Shown piece by piece: positions 11,778 to 22,893 of a stretch of 64,000 nt of DNA. Each line of letters opens with the position of its first letter. Position 1 is the stretch's first letter. The DNA lies in NCBI RefSeq assembly GCF_030035675.1, contig NC_084489.1, positions 15,300,001-15,364,000 of the forward strand, in the 5' to 3' direction. The notes under the pieces were generated by a model, which worked only from the letters and a program-made list of their open reading frames with translations, had not been told where the DNA came from and did not search any database. This DNA comes from Rhineura floridana. Its lineage: Eukaryota; Chordata; Lepidosauria; Squamata; Rhineuridae. Position numbers and translations under genes: made by a program.

Positions 11778-12271
11778 GTCAGCATGGCACGGGGCCACAA
11801 TACCTGATGGAAAGTCTCTCCCGATACGAACCTACCCGTACACTCTGCTCCACATCGAAGGCCCTCCTCCGGGTGCCTACTCAGAGAGAAGCCCGGAAGG
11901 TGACAACAAGAAAAAGGGCCTTCTCAGTGGTGGCCCCCGAACTATGGAATATTCTTCCTGAGGAGGTACGCCTGGCGCCAACATTACTATCTTTTCGGCG
12001 CCAGGTAAAAACCTTCCTCTTCTCCCAGGCATTTTAGTTTCAGTTTTTAGCTTTTTAGCATCTTAGTATTTTAGTATTTCAGCTTTTTTAATATTTAATA
12101 TGCATTTGTATGTGTATACATATGCTTTAATTTTTGATATCATTAATGTATGTTTAAATTGCTTGATATGTGGTTTTAATTGTATATCAGATGTTTTACT
12201 TGTTGTGAACCTCCCAGAGAGCTTCGGCTATGGGGCGGTATATAAATTGAATTAAATAAATAAATAAATAA
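11778..12271 (+). mobile_element. 5'-truncated L2-like LINE 3' end
   Basis: The plus strand encodes the extreme C-terminus of a non-LTR ORF2: GPQYLMESLSRYEPTRTL, SKALLRVPTQREARKVTTR, AFSVVAPELWNILPEEVRLA and FRRQVKTFLFSQAF, stop at 12037. A 3' UTR with GGGCGGTATATAAATTGAAT and an (AAAT)n tail end at 12271. The same family is present in reverse at 61222-62055. The frame is open over the part present. Confidence 0.8.
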
Positions 12272-14185
12272 GAATGAAGAGGGGTTGATTGACAGCATTA
12301 ACACCCTTCCTTTGTTTTCTGTTGCTGCCATTTTCCCCCTCACAGCAAATCTGTGGTTGAGAGATAGGATGGGCTTTGCCTCTGTCGAGACCACAAGAAC
12401 CAGAGGGTAAACGTTTTCACCCAGAGACAGGTTGCAGGAATGTTTAAGCTTCACCACATATCATAGGTTTTATACCCTGCTATCAAAGCAGCCTCTTCTT
12501 ATCAAAAGCAGAGTGAACCCTACCACGAGGCAGAGTGAGGTAAATGCATCAGATGGCAAATTCTGGGGGGTGGGGGCAACAGGGTCACAGCTGCTGCTTC
12601 TCAGCCCTCTGGCCATACCCTTTTATCGGAGGACAGAGCTGTGAGTTGCATGTGGCCTACCCTGCATCCCCATAACTATCCTGCTGCCCTTAAGTGAGGT
12701 GGATGAAACTAGCCCTTTGTCAGGATTGGAATTAGTTTCAACTGCCAATCCTGTTGGCTTATGTAGATGGAATGGGAGGGAGAGGAACCATCTTATCCTT
12801 CACCTCAAGCAGCAAAAAATCTTGGGCCAGCCTTGCCTGAAAGATGGCACACTAATAGACAAATTCACTGAAGGCCTCAGAAGTATAAAAACAATGCACT
12901 GTCTCCTCCCCTGTGGGAACAAACATTTCCCATCAATATCCCAACCTGCAGAAAAATCAAAACACCACCAAAAGCTAAGAAAGAAGCATGTGCACTTACA
13001 GAGAATAGCATTTATGATTCTGCCATTGCAGAGTCTCCGACAGTCGAACTAAATTCATTCTCTGCTACTAGCGACATGGGTTTTTTGTCCAAGCAGACAA
13101 GGAACAACATGCATTTGGCAATGTACTGACAGCTTTGTGTGTCTTTGTGTTTAAACCCTGCCAAAAGGAATTTCCATTTCCCTGCCACATCTGAAGAGTG
13201 AGATGTGGGGTGGGAACAGTTTTCAGCCCAGAGCCTAGATCACCACCACCACCACCTCTACACACCATTTTGACAGGCTGGCAAGGCCTTCAAAGGGGGT
13301 TATTTGCAGCACCAATCAGCTGACCCCTGATGGGGAACTCCATAGTGCAGCCAAACTCCCAGCAGGACTCAGGTACTGTCAGTGAGCTCCACTTACAAAG
13401 GAACAATCAAAAGCTCACTTTAAGTTCCCAGTTGTTCCTTTGCAGCTGCGTATCAGTCCCAAGTGTGGGGGAGGTGATCATGGCTTGGGAGAAATGGCCT
13501 TGTGGGGTGAACTGGGACCAATGCCGGGCCTAATTAGGACTGCAGAGTAGAAATTCCCCAGCCCGACATAAAGCCTTCAGCTCAAATCCAGGATGCTTTC
13601 TTTTCCTTTACCTTAAAGTGGAATGTTCTCAAAGCAAGCCCAATTTAGCACTCTGAGAGACAACTGCATTTACCTGAAGATTCTAGATGTTAAGGTATAT
13701 AGCTTCACTCACTCTTCACAGATACCAATGCCAGAGTTTGGCACCCCTTACCTAGCTGGCAAGCACTACTGTTGGTGTCTACCATTTTAATTCCTCCAGC
13801 ATGCCTCTGGGACCCAACGTAGCATCATTGTGGAGTTACAGTATACTGGCAACCCAGACACATTGTGGGAGAATTAAAATGGGAGATATCAGCCACAGCC
13901 TGGGCTTCAGCAGTAGACAAACGAAAAGCAGCTGGTGCCCAGTGCTGTGCAGACCACGGGGCCCATGGAAGCCTGAGAAGGTGAAAACCAAGGTAGCCTG
14001 TATTTTGAGTTTACAGCAGGGTCCTGAGGACTCAGGCCATCAGCAACTGCCTATGGTGTCAATCCCCAGTGGTGGGCCTAGGAACTGACTAAAGATGTCT
14101 CTTTTTTTTCTTTTGGTGAGCCCACTGAGATACTCCAGTCAGCTCCCACAGGCTCTGACTCCCAATTGACCCAGTCACATTACAG

Positions 14186-14323
14186 CAGGGATGGGGAACC
14201 TGTGGCCCTCCAGATGTTGTTGGACTACAACTTCCATCATCCCTGACCACTGGCCATGCTGGCTGGGGCTGATGGGAGTTGGAGTCCTGCAACATCTGAA
14301 GGGCCACAGGTCCCCCTTCCTTG
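14186..14323. mobile_element. hAT-type palindromic MITE (138 bp)
   Basis: Begins CAGGGATGGGGAACCTGTGG and continues CCCTCCAGATGTTGTTGGAC, mirrored by TGCAACATCTGAAGGGCCAC and AGGTCCCCCTTCCTTG. A clear 8-bp duplication is not visible here. It has the same length and central CCAGATGTTGTTGGAC module as the copies at 3956 and 21491 but different terminal sequence. Confidence 0.65.
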
Positions 14324-14639
14324 CACAGACATTCATAGTGCCAGGCCAAGGTGCAGCAAGATGAAGAGGCTGCTTCAGGCTATGGAATTTAGGGGGATAC
14401 ATGATGGCAAGACTGATGTCTGAATAGTGCAATGAGACTTTTTAAAGCATGAAGAGGTGCTATTTGGTGCTCTACTTCAGGCAACAAAATGTCTCGGGCC
14501 AGCACTGATCAGATGCCAAAAGTGAGGCCTTTTCATCTGATTACTTCCTCAGAAGACTGGGGCTTTGTCTAGGATCAAAAGCCTTAAAGAGCTTTGACCC
14601 CATGAGGAAAGGTAATCCAGTTCTGGCACTTGTGTAAAG

Positions 14640-15117
14640 CAGGGGTGGGGAATTTCAGTGCATGGGCCTAATTAAGCCCAGCACAGGCTCCAATTTGGCC
14701 CATGAGGCTATTTTCCCTAAACGATGCCCATCTGCCCAGTCCCACCTGACATCAGGTGTGACATCAAGTAAGGACATGACTTAAAATCAGACTCCAATTG
14801 CTCCTTTGTGTTGATCAGCACTGACAGTGAGCCCCACTGGGAACTTCCTTGTACAGCTAAAGAAGCACAAAGCTGATTGCAGTTGCCACTGATCAGCTGA
14901 TTGTCAGCACTTGCAAAACCCTGCACTTAGCAAGCACCACCAACAGATTATCAGTATTTGCAAAGTGCTGTGCCCTTGTCCACAGTGGTCTGATTTCAAG
15001 CCACACAGATAAAGGAAAATGGGTCACTTCACATCATTGTGGGTGGTCCTGCCCATCTGTCAAAGTTAGCCCATGGGTGTGGGGAAAATAAGGATCTGGT
15101 CCAGTTCACAACCCCTG
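14640..15117. mobile_element. 478-bp non-autonomous hAT element with exact target duplication
   Basis: Ends are CAGGGGTGGGGAATTTCAG and CAGTTCACAACCCCTG. It is flanked by GTGTAAAG at 14632-14639 and again at 15118-15125, an exact 8-bp duplication. The interior has no transposase frame. Decayed relatives lie at 18430-18560 and, in reverse, at 30400-30648 (CTGACATCATATATGATGT and GGGCTAGAGGTTCCCCAC). Confidence 0.8.
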
Positions 15118-16298
15118 GTGTAAAGGAAAGCAGGAAGCTACTGCCTAGATCAAATCTTAGGTTTTAAACTGCAAGTTGTACAAGATATATGTGCGGATGG
15201 GCCATGATGGCACTAATGGTTAGCCTGACTTTTGACTTTACATAATCACAGCTGATTCCTGAGCCCATTACCAAATGAAATTGTAAGTGGCCTGTTAGAA
15301 TCCACCTGCATGACACAGCATCAGGTTGAACATGCATGCATATTTCTTCTCTGTTGCACATGTTCCAAAAATGGCTGCTGAGCGCTTCAGAAATCATCCA
15401 TTTCAATTAACTTGTGGGCTATTACCCAAATGTGAAAGGACCAAAGAACAGGCTCTTTGTAACTATTTCTCAACACACACACACTTTTAAAAAACAGTCA
15501 AAATAGATCTGCAGGCCTACTGATAGAAAGACAGTGAGATAAGATTATCACATTCTTTTTTTCAAATCCAGAATTGCAGATGTTACTTTGTAAACAATGA
15601 GAAACTAATAAAAGGCTGCAAAACACTAGCTACAATAAGAATCATTTTTTCTGGTGTGTGTTTTTAAAGCATTTTTTCTAAATATTATGTAATAATTTGC
15701 AGTTTCCTGGAATAGTCTACACTTGTTCCACTGCAACACGTCCAAGAGGGAGCAAAATTACTTTAAATACCACATATAAACCAAGAGGCCTCAGTTATAC
15801 TGGAGACTTAAAAAGTCTAGTGCCATCCCCTGAACCAAAGCAAGAGAAACAGATTTTCTGCAACAACAAATAAATAAATTATCAAAACTGGATTTTAGTT
15901 GACAACTCCATAGCTGTGAAAGCAAACATTTTTTGCTCAAGAACAATTTGTGTGTAGGGGAAGCACTGCTACAGGGAGACTTTGGTTACACTGTAAAGAC
16001 TGATATGTCAACATAATTCTATAAATGTGCAGGCATGCGGATGCATGCACACACACACACCTTTAACAGTTTCATTTAAAAGCCTCCTTGCAAGAGGCAT
16101 CAGCTTTCAGGACAGGCAATGTTCTCTTCTTGTAGTAATCTGGACGCACTACTTGACTCCCTAAAACTTTAGTATTAATGGTTGTGGTGCACAGAGAAGT
16201 AACTGAGTGAAAACTCTCAGACTCCCAGAAACTGACAAGCGGGAAAACCCACTGGTTATACATTATAAACTCACCACTGACAACATCAATTGCATTTT

Positions 16299-16300
<2 letters not shown>

Positions 16301-16330
<30 letters not shown>
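16301..16330 (+). repeat. (CT)n microsatellite
   Basis: About 14-15 uninterrupted CT units followed by a C-rich run. The 'RERERERES' open frame across it on the minus strand is an artefact of the repeat. Confidence 0.95.
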
Positions 16331-16331
<1 letters not shown>

Positions 16332-16889
16332 CCCCTCCTTTTAATCCACCTGGATTTGATTCACTAACCTTGAGGGCTGAACTGCACCTCACACAAGAAG
16401 AAAGGAAAGATACAATTCTTACTACACCGTTGTTTTTAAAGTGCTCTTTCATTGTGTTTGACTTTTGTAAAAGTGTGAAAGTTTTCATACTTTTTCCAGG
16501 GCTTCATGTCTTTAAAATATGCCACAGCTCAAACCTGACTGCATAGCCCCCCAGTCCCAATCTGAACGTCTTGTTCCTTAATTGCAAGTATGGGATCCTC
16601 ACCATGGTTGCTCAGTGATGACAACTGCTACTTCACATTTTCCAGCTCTGAACACTGAAGGCAGGTTCTGATGATAATCCCTTGCTAAAATTAAGCCCGG
16701 ACTTTTGCTGACTGAAGTTGATCCAGTGAACATTTTTATTGCTGACTCTCTTTCTAATATCATCTGAAGTAGGTTGCTATTTAGAAATTGTTTGCTGTGA
16801 CACCAGAACCAATGTGAACTTTTAACACCCACCTGCCATGAATCTCAGTCACCACCGTTAAGATTGTTCATGTGGTATTGAAATGTTAG

Positions 16890-17008
16890 TTCTTCGGATG
16901 CTGTTAGACTCCAACACATAGCCCAAGTCAGCATGGTCAGTGGCCAGAAATGATGGGAGATGTAGTCCAGCTACATCTAGAGAACTACAGGTACCCCCAT
17001 CCCTGAAC
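16890..17008. repeat. Degenerate hAT palindrome copy
   Basis: GATGCTGTTAGACTCCAACA … GATGGGAGATGTAGTCCAGC … GGTACCCCCATCCCTG is an old, diverged copy of the palindrome at 14186-14323. Confidence 0.5.
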
Positions 17009-18429
17009 TGATCAGTCTCAAGCCTAGTTTTCAGAGATGATTAAGCTGTGTTGGGCTGTATCATTTCAGTCTGCAGGTGGAGCATCACAGGATGAACCTC
17101 CTTACAAAAACATTCCGTGTACACAGAAAACTAGATGTCAGGTGGAAGAGTTCAAGCCTAGCCTTCTCCAAGGTGTGCAACTTTTCTAGGTGTAGGATTT
17201 CTTTTACCCCATGAGAGAATATTCCACCATTTGCAAGCCCCCACCTGCAGTTTGAAGTAATACAACTGAAACACAGGCTGCACTCAGACATGGGGCTCAT
17301 TGCGTTAGTTTAACGGATTAAAATGGTGGCGCTTCTCTCCCGATTTCTAAAATTCCTTTCACACTGCAGTATCTGTTGCATTAAGGAACCGTGGCTTTTT
17401 TGGCCAATGTACCAGCATTTCGCACAACTGTGTTTCACAATGCTGTAATGAACAACATCTTGTTTTTGTCCCTCACCCATTACACACATGTACACTGTAG
17501 TTTCCCCATAATTCAATGTGCAAGTTAGTGTCTGGGCACAGGGGTGTGTGTGGGAAAAGGAGGAAGAAGCTGCCTACACTGGAATACTGGTACAATATTT
17601 GTCAGGCAAAAGAATTGCCACACGCCTAAAGGGCAGGAGTGCATTGCATGCCGGGATGCCTGTCACATGAGTGGCTGCAGCCAGCAAAAAGCTCCCATGA
17701 TCTTCTGGGTTCCCAGGCTTGCAAACGGATTATTTCTGGTATTATTTATCATGAAAATTAGTGCTAAACATCCACTAGATTCCACTAGATTTCTGGAACT
17801 AGCTTTTATGTCATGTGAAAGGTCAAATATAATGCACAAATTACCAGGTAAGAAATTGTCGGAATAATGGAATAAAGTGCAATTTGAACGCAGCCACAGG
17901 GTTACCACTTAAGTGAAAACTAGGCATGTATTTAGCCCTGATGCCAATGCTGCTCAGGAAGAAATATTTCCCTATCACTTTTACATGTGGTCATAACAAT
18001 ATCCTACTAAGAAGCCAAGAAATGTAACCCCAATTGGCTAAGGCAGATCTTCTGATACAATATTGTTAAAGACATGTTAAGAGTTGTTAGTTCAACGATC
18101 AACCTTAAGTCCAGTTCGCACATACGCACCACTGACTGTAGCATCAAGGGACCACATACACATGTGAACATGCTATCATAGATTATCACCACAATCAGAA
18201 CTTTCACAGCACCCGTCAACTCAATACTTAACATGGAAATGGCTTGTACCAGGCTGCAGAACTGGTGGGTCAGATCCAGACATCTCAAGCCCTCCATAGG
18301 CCACTTTGACAGATATATGGGCCCATCCACCTCTCAGCCACTTTCAACCCAGAGCTGCAAGGGAAGAATCAAGGACATACGTTTGTACTCCCAAGCCTTC
18401 ATTTTCAACAGCTTTAGTTTGAAATTTCC

Positions 18430-18565
18430 AGACCCTGGCATCATATATGATGTCAGGTATGGGACAAATAGGCTGTGGATCACAAAAAATAGTTTGGCGG
18501 GTCAACCTCTGAGGCCTGGCAGGCCTAATCAGGCCTGTGGGCTGGAGGTTCCCCACCACCACCTT
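18430..18565 (-). repeat. Fragment of the 14640-type hAT element
   Basis: Contains CATCATATATGATGTCAGG and GCCTGTGGGCTGGAGGTTCC, ending in CCCCACCACC, the antisense left end of the 14640 element. No duplication seen. Confidence 0.5.
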
Positions 18566-19699
18566 ATATGTTCAGCTAGCAGTCATCAGATATGACAGTC
18601 AAAAAAATGATTGAATGTCTGTGTGAAACAGTCGTTTTGACCCAGCTCTTCTCTACTTATAGCCAGAAGCACTGTGCATGCTGCATGAAAGTCAGAAATC
18701 AACTTTTCCTATCACAACTATCTCTACACCCAGCATCTATTGATCTCTGCCTGTCATGCAGCTGTCCATAAAAAAGTGGTGACCCTCTCCCCCCAGTCAT
18801 CATTCAACCAAATCCCTATTAGGAAGAGCAGTTGGCCTCATGGTGACAACAGAAGCCACCCTAGCGGAATTTTCCCTTCTGTGTAACTCTTGAAGCTTCA
18901 GGAGGTCTCTCAGGATCTGGATTTGGCAATCTGAATAGCTGCCTACTTCCCATGTTCCCCAATCCTAGGCTCATTGATTTGGTGCTGGGCCAAAAGCACA
19001 GGGAATCCTCTTTTCAAAAGCATAGATTAGACAATTCATGAAGAATCCCATCAACAGGGGTGATTAACAGCTAAATTGATCCTGCATATTCAGAGGCACT
19101 CTACCTCCAATTATCAGACACTAGCTAGAGGCAAACAACTGGGGATGGCTATTACCTCCCATCAAGCATTGACTGCATGTTTCACAGGAGGCACCTGTCT
19201 GGCCCCTATTGGAAACCAACACAGGATTTAAGGGGGTGATCTAGGAAGGCAATTCTTAAATTATTAGTTTACACTGGACTGTGTGAATTGCATAGTCTGT
19301 TCCTGTCTGCAGTGTGAACAGCTGAAAAATCAGTGTGAGCTGGACTCCCAGTGCACGTCTTCCAAACTCACCACTCCATCCCCGTAACAACCATCCGCTC
19401 AAAGAACCTTCAAGAAAGAAGGCTGCACCATTTCTCTACCCCATTCCTCAAGCATCCATACAACTATAAACTTTCCTGTCCACATTCTCAGAGGTACAAC
19501 ATACATCAGGGGTTCACATTGGGCCCTGCAACTGACTGTTTGTCTGTGCCCAGAATCTAGAAGTCAAAGATGACCTCCTCTCAAGTCAACTCATGTTTCA
19601 TTGTCCCCAGCAACCTCTGCTTGGTAACACACAAACATACTGCACGGTTGCACCCACCACATAGTGGTGCAGCTAGGCAATTTTAGATCAGGACAGCTG

Positions 19700-19805
19700 G
19701 CTTTGTGTCCTCCAGGTGTTGCTGGACTCCAACTCTCATTATCCTTAAGCGCTGGCCACGTTGGTTGAGGCTGACGGGAGTTGCAGTCTAACAATAAAAC
19801 ACTGG
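19700..19805. repeat. Degenerate hAT palindrome copy
   Basis: TCCTCCAGGTGTTGCTGGAC, CCAACTCTCATTATCC and GGCTGACGGGAGTTGCAGTC are recognisable pieces of the 14186-type palindrome. Confidence 0.5.
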
Positions 19806-20627
19806 CTATCCCCATGTTAGACTCTGAACTTAACGGTCTTATGTGGGGTGTTCTTTAGACAGCAACGGGTAGTATTCAATGCTATTCCTACTCAGAGGAG
19901 ATGAATAAATTAAATAACCATGGTTAATTTAAGTTCATTAATTTCAACAGGTCGACTCTGAGAAGAGCTTGCTTGAAGACAACCCAATGTGTATTATGTC
20001 ACTTACTTCAAAATCTGGTAAGCTAGCCCTGCTGCATTTGGGACCCCTCCAGCTCATTTTGCCCCAAAGTCCTACCCAATGGTGCCACTGTACACACAGC
20101 TCCAAATAAGGTTCCAGCACCACCGGTGATCATTCATAGTACAGCACGTAAGAATCATTGCCCTTTTCCTTCCTCCAAACGTGGAAAGGATTTTGTACAT
20201 CTACAAAAATACCTAGTTGCTCCCCATACATACATATACAACCTGCTGTTGTAGAAGACTCTAGGAGATACCAGGAAAAAGGAATCCATTTCCCTAATAA
20301 CTCACCATAATAACTAATAGCTCAGCCAAACAGTGCGCTCCCTCCATCATGAGGGTGGGAGGGAAGACAGCCTTTGGGGAGTTCCACTTGAAATGCTCTT
20401 GCCCATCTTCATGATAGACAATTGCTGGCATTTTAACATTTCATCCAATCAATACCACTTAAGACAACCCAAATTTAATTTCAGCCAGGGCCCTTGTCTT
20501 CAAGATCTGTCCTGAAACATGTGATTTAGTGAGAGAGAGTGTGGAACTGCGTATGTGTAGCCTGGAGAAAAGATGTGTATGTGTGTGTATTGAGAGAACT
20601 GACATGATAGCACACCGCAATCACTTA

Positions 20628-20853
20628 TTAGTATTATTACATTTAAATCCCACCTTTCCTACAAAGAGCTCAATGTGGACATAGTTTGCATCCCTCTCCA
20701 TTATATTCTCACAACAACCCTGTGAGGTTGGTTAGGCTGAGAGACAGTGACTGGCCTAAGGCCACCCAGCGAGTTTCATGGCTAAGTAAGGATATGAACC
20801 CTGGTCTCGCAAGTCCTAGCCTGACACTCTTACCACCTCACCACGCTGGCTCT
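20628..20853 (-). mobile_element. tRNA-derived SINE with a LINE-like 3' tail, antisense
   Basis: On the right, CCTGGTCTCGCAAGTCCTAG … ACCTCACCACGCTGGCTC is the antisense tRNA-like head. In the middle, ACAACCCTGTGAGGTTGG and AGACAGTGACTGGCCTAAGG form a MIR-like body. On the left, TTTAAATCCCACCTTTCC resembles the tail of the L2-like LINE at 23750 (ATTTATATCCCACCCTTCC). Truncated relatives are at 28909-29035 and 35796-35960. Confidence 0.65.
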
Positions 20854-21059
20854 TCTGTCAAAGACATTTATATCCTATTAAAAGTGCATTCAATATAAGA
20901 TAGTGTAAACAGAATTGAAGAGCTGCCACACAGAAGAGGGCAAAGACTTATTCTCTGCTGCTCCAGGGGACAAGGCTAGATTTAATGGGTTTAAGTTATG
21001 GGAAGGGGCAGATGTTTTGGTTGAACATTAGGAGAAATTTATCGACAGTGAGAGTAAAA

Positions 21060-21185
21060 AAAACAGAACCAATTAACTATGGTTCCGTACACGCTATACA
21101 CACACCATACATTTAAAGCACACTACCTCCCTAAAAAAGGAACTGTAGTTTACCCCTTATAGAGCTACAATTCCCAGCACCTTTA
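21060..21185. repeat. Fragment of an hAT-like element
   Basis: GGAACTGTAGTTTACCCCTT and AGAGCTACAATTCCCAGCAC are typical of a palindromic lizard element related to the one at 8461. The ends are not defined. Confidence 0.4.
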
Positions 21186-21214
21186 GCAAACTACTCTCAC
21201 TGGGGATCCTCTAG

Positions 21215-21296
21215 TTCTGGATTTCCTGCATGGGCCAAGAGGGTGGACTAGATGGCCTTCAAACAAGGACTCCTCCAACTCTATGATTCGATGCCT
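21215..21296 (+). mobile_element. CR1 LINE 3' terminus
   Basis: GGTGGACTAGATGGCCTTCA … CCTCCAACTCTATGATTCGATG is the canonical end of a CR1 3' UTR, whose terminal octamer repeat is ATTCTATG-like. Heavily 5'-truncated. Confidence 0.7.
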
Positions 21297-21490
21297 CTGA
21301 GTACACACAGAGTATATTTGTCTGCTCATTAAGCAGGCTCCTGCACACACAATTCTAGAAGGCAGGGGACCCATGGAGTATCTCCATAGGAGGGCTAAAT
21401 TTTGAATAGGCATCTCTCCATTGTTAGAGAAAGCGAGAGGGGGGGTCTTCATGAGAAATCTACCAGATTACGTTCATCTAGATTCTAGAG

Positions 21491-21628
21491 CAGCCTTTCC
21501 CAACCGGTGTGCCTCCAGATGTTGTTGGACCACAACTCCCATCAGCCTCAGCCACCATTTCCAATGGCTGAGGCTGATGGGAGTTGTGGTCCAACAACAT
21601 CTAGAGGCACACCGGTTAGGAAAGGCTG
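21491..21628. mobile_element. 138-bp palindromic hAT-type MITE near the ITGA9 exon 1 donor
   Basis: Ends CAGCCTTTCCCAACCGG and GGTTAGGAAAGGCTG, the same length and terminal sequence as 3956-4093. Flanks are TTCTAGAG (21483-21490) and TTATAGAG (21629-21636), an 8-bp duplication with one difference. The arms (ACAACTCCCATCAGCCTCAG and its complement) can fold fully. It lies in intron 1, 126 bases downstream of the splice donor. Confidence 0.85.
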
Positions 21629-21754
21629 TTATAGAGGCTCGGAAATCGAAGGGTGTGTACGTGAAGAAGTTCGGTGCCCCTCTTTGCGAAGCCAAGCAAG
21701 AGGAACCAAAAGCCAGCCTTCCCCTCCCTCTCCCTGACCCTATTTATTACTCAC

Positions 21755-21933
21755 CATCGCGTATTGTCATAGTAATGCTCCAGCACAGAGTACCCGAAGA
21801 AAGAGTTATTGGGCCCTTGATAAATCACAGGGTGCTCCAGATCGATGTTGTAGGAGTAAACCAAAGCCACGGAAAGCGTCGCGACGAGCACTTTAAAGCC
21901 ACCCCGCCTGCCCTTCCAGGGGGATCCAGCCAT
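21755..21933 (-). CDS. ITGA9: ITGA9 exon 1 (integrin alpha-9): signal peptide and start of the mature chain
   Basis: Integrin alpha-9 pairs with beta-1 at the cell surface and is known to bind tenascin-C, osteopontin, VCAM-1 and VEGF-C. The exon encodes 59 full codons plus two bases. Residues 1-14 are a basic n-region (MAGSPWKGRRGGFK), about 15-27 a hydrophobic h-region, and the mature chain starts at YNID, as in the integrin alpha-4/alpha-9 group. The run QGPNNSFFGYSVLEHYYDNT is closer to alpha-9 (which has FFGYAVLEHFHDNTRW, from memory) than to alpha-4, and begins the first beta-propeller blade. The ATG at 21933-21931 is the first in this frame, in strong context (AGAATGG); seven upstream in-frame codons lack an ATG. 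The exon ends TG|GTGAGT, splitting the Trp codon (phase 2). The remaining exons lie off the left edge. No defect is visible. ITGA4 is the main alternative. Confidence 0.93.
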
Positions 21934-22380
21934 TCTCGAGTGAAGGAAGTGCAACCCTCCGCACGCCGGCTCCTCAAAGGAAGTTCCCGCGTCTGGTCTC
22001 GACTGCGCACAAGAGAACCAGCCCCCGCGATTTGGGTGGCGCGGTAGGCGCCAGGTCAGAAGGACGAAACGAGGAATCCTCAGCTTGTAGCATTCAAACA
22101 GGGGGGCGTGAGTGAGAGATCGGTTAGGCTACAGACGAGAGTCTCCGAGTAGTTCCCCCTCAAGCCTGCCACAGCAGCACGCACAGCCGAAGCAAGCGAG
22201 ACTTTCGGATTCCTCAGGCTCCGTCTTAGAGCAAGCCAGGGACTTTTGAGCTCCGCTCCACACCAATCCCAAGGGCGCCCGGAGTCAGCGGTCTCCCAGC
22301 CTGGGTCGCTACTGGCCACAAAGCCGAAGCCGCAGCGCCCTCTAGCGACCGCTCTCACGCTCAGCTACACACTGGGGAGA
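21934..22380 (-). promoter_or_regulatory. ITGA9: ITGA9 5' leader and CpG-island promoter region
   Basis: This is the most CpG-dense stretch of the window, with clusters such as CGTCGCGACG near 21880, GGTGGCGCGGTAGGCGCC near 22040 and CGCCCTCTAGCGACCGC near 22340. CpG density falls to the depleted background by about 22400. It directly abuts the ATG of ITGA9 exon 1, which is what a CpG-island promoter plus 5' UTR would look like. I see no convincing TATA box, and the transcription start cannot be fixed by eye. Open frames here on both strands are expected from GC-rich DNA and are not called as genes. Confidence 0.75.
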
Positions 22381-22440
22381 GCGACAGGGGCTAAACCTTT
22401 CTCCCGTGGGCCATTTTTTAAAATCCTCTGGCATGTAGTA

Positions 22441-22566
22441 AAAGGGCAAGGAAGCTGCAGCCGTCCAGCTGTCGTTGAACTCCAACTCCTGTCATCCTCA
22501 GCCAGGATGGCCAATGGTCAAGTATGATCGGAGCTGGACTTCCAACAACACCTGGAAGGCCACTAC
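22441..22566. repeat. Degenerate hAT palindrome at the CpG-island edge
   Basis: CAGCTGTCGTTGAACTCCAA … GCTGGACTTCCAACAACACC … GGCCACTACTTCCCTG is an old copy of the 14186-type palindrome. Confidence 0.5.
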
Positions 22567-22745
22567 TTCCCTGTAGTAATGCACAGGAAGTTTCAAACCA
22601 TCTAACTCCCCTCCAACTTGCAGTCTGAAGTGACCCAGTCCAGAATTCTCATCCAGGGTCTCTGGGGATCTTAGGCCCTTTATTTTTGGGGGGAACAGGG
22701 TCCCAGCAGGGTCCCTATGTCTTCAGCATCCTACGAGACAATCAA

Positions 22746-22893
22746 CATGACAGGGGAGTGTGTTAGTCACTGAGAAGAGTTTTTTAACATGCTTCCTTGT
22801 CCTTTCCTGCTGATTGGAGCCAATCGGAGTGAAAGGTGGTGAGTCAGCCATTGCGAAGACCCTTCTCAGCAGCTAACACTCTCCCCTTTCATG
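22746..22893. repeat. Inverted-repeat element upstream of ITGA9
   Basis: CAGGGGAGTGTGTTAGTCAC at 22751 is mirrored by CAGCAGCTAACACTCTCCCC near 22868; arms are about 32 bp and the loop about 80 bp. The loop contains GATTGGAGCCAATC (22812-22825), a small palindrome with CCAAT on both strands. Probably a MITE; family not recognised. Confidence 0.5.

Larger units (their letters stand above)
1..21754 (-). other. ITGA9: ITGA9 intron 1, 5' part (21.7 kb, cut by the left edge)
   Basis: The intron starts with GTGAGT at 21754-21749 and continues to the window edge; no second exon was recognised. Repeats with their own entries occupy much of it. The rest (for example 1454-3540, 4130-5950, 10340-11500, 12280-14180, 15120-16300, 17010-18420 and 18570-19690) holds no gene I can support. 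Short simple runs lie in it: C-rich stretches near 5555 and 5720, CA runs near 11643 and 16050. A GGGGCTGTTT/AAACAGCCCC inverted repeat sits at 1420-1453. First introns of integrin alpha genes are typically long, so the absence of another exon is unsurprising. Confidence 0.85.

Noticed and set aside
16072-16488. 138-codon frame with an alternating Arg-Glu run
   Set aside because: Created by the (CT)n microsatellite; no splice or domain support.
21423-21440. Possible second ITGA9 exon just downstream of exon 1
   Set aside because: The next integrin exon should continue VLVGAP-like sequence after the split Trp codon; nothing like it is encoded in the nearby intron.
21421-22047. 208-codon plus-strand open frame over the ITGA9 exon
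   Set aside because: It runs antisense through a MITE, the ITGA9 exon and the CpG island; the exon evidence on the minus strand is far stronger.
22080-22527. Open frames on both strands in the CpG island
   Set aside because: GC-rich DNA has few stops; no recognised product.
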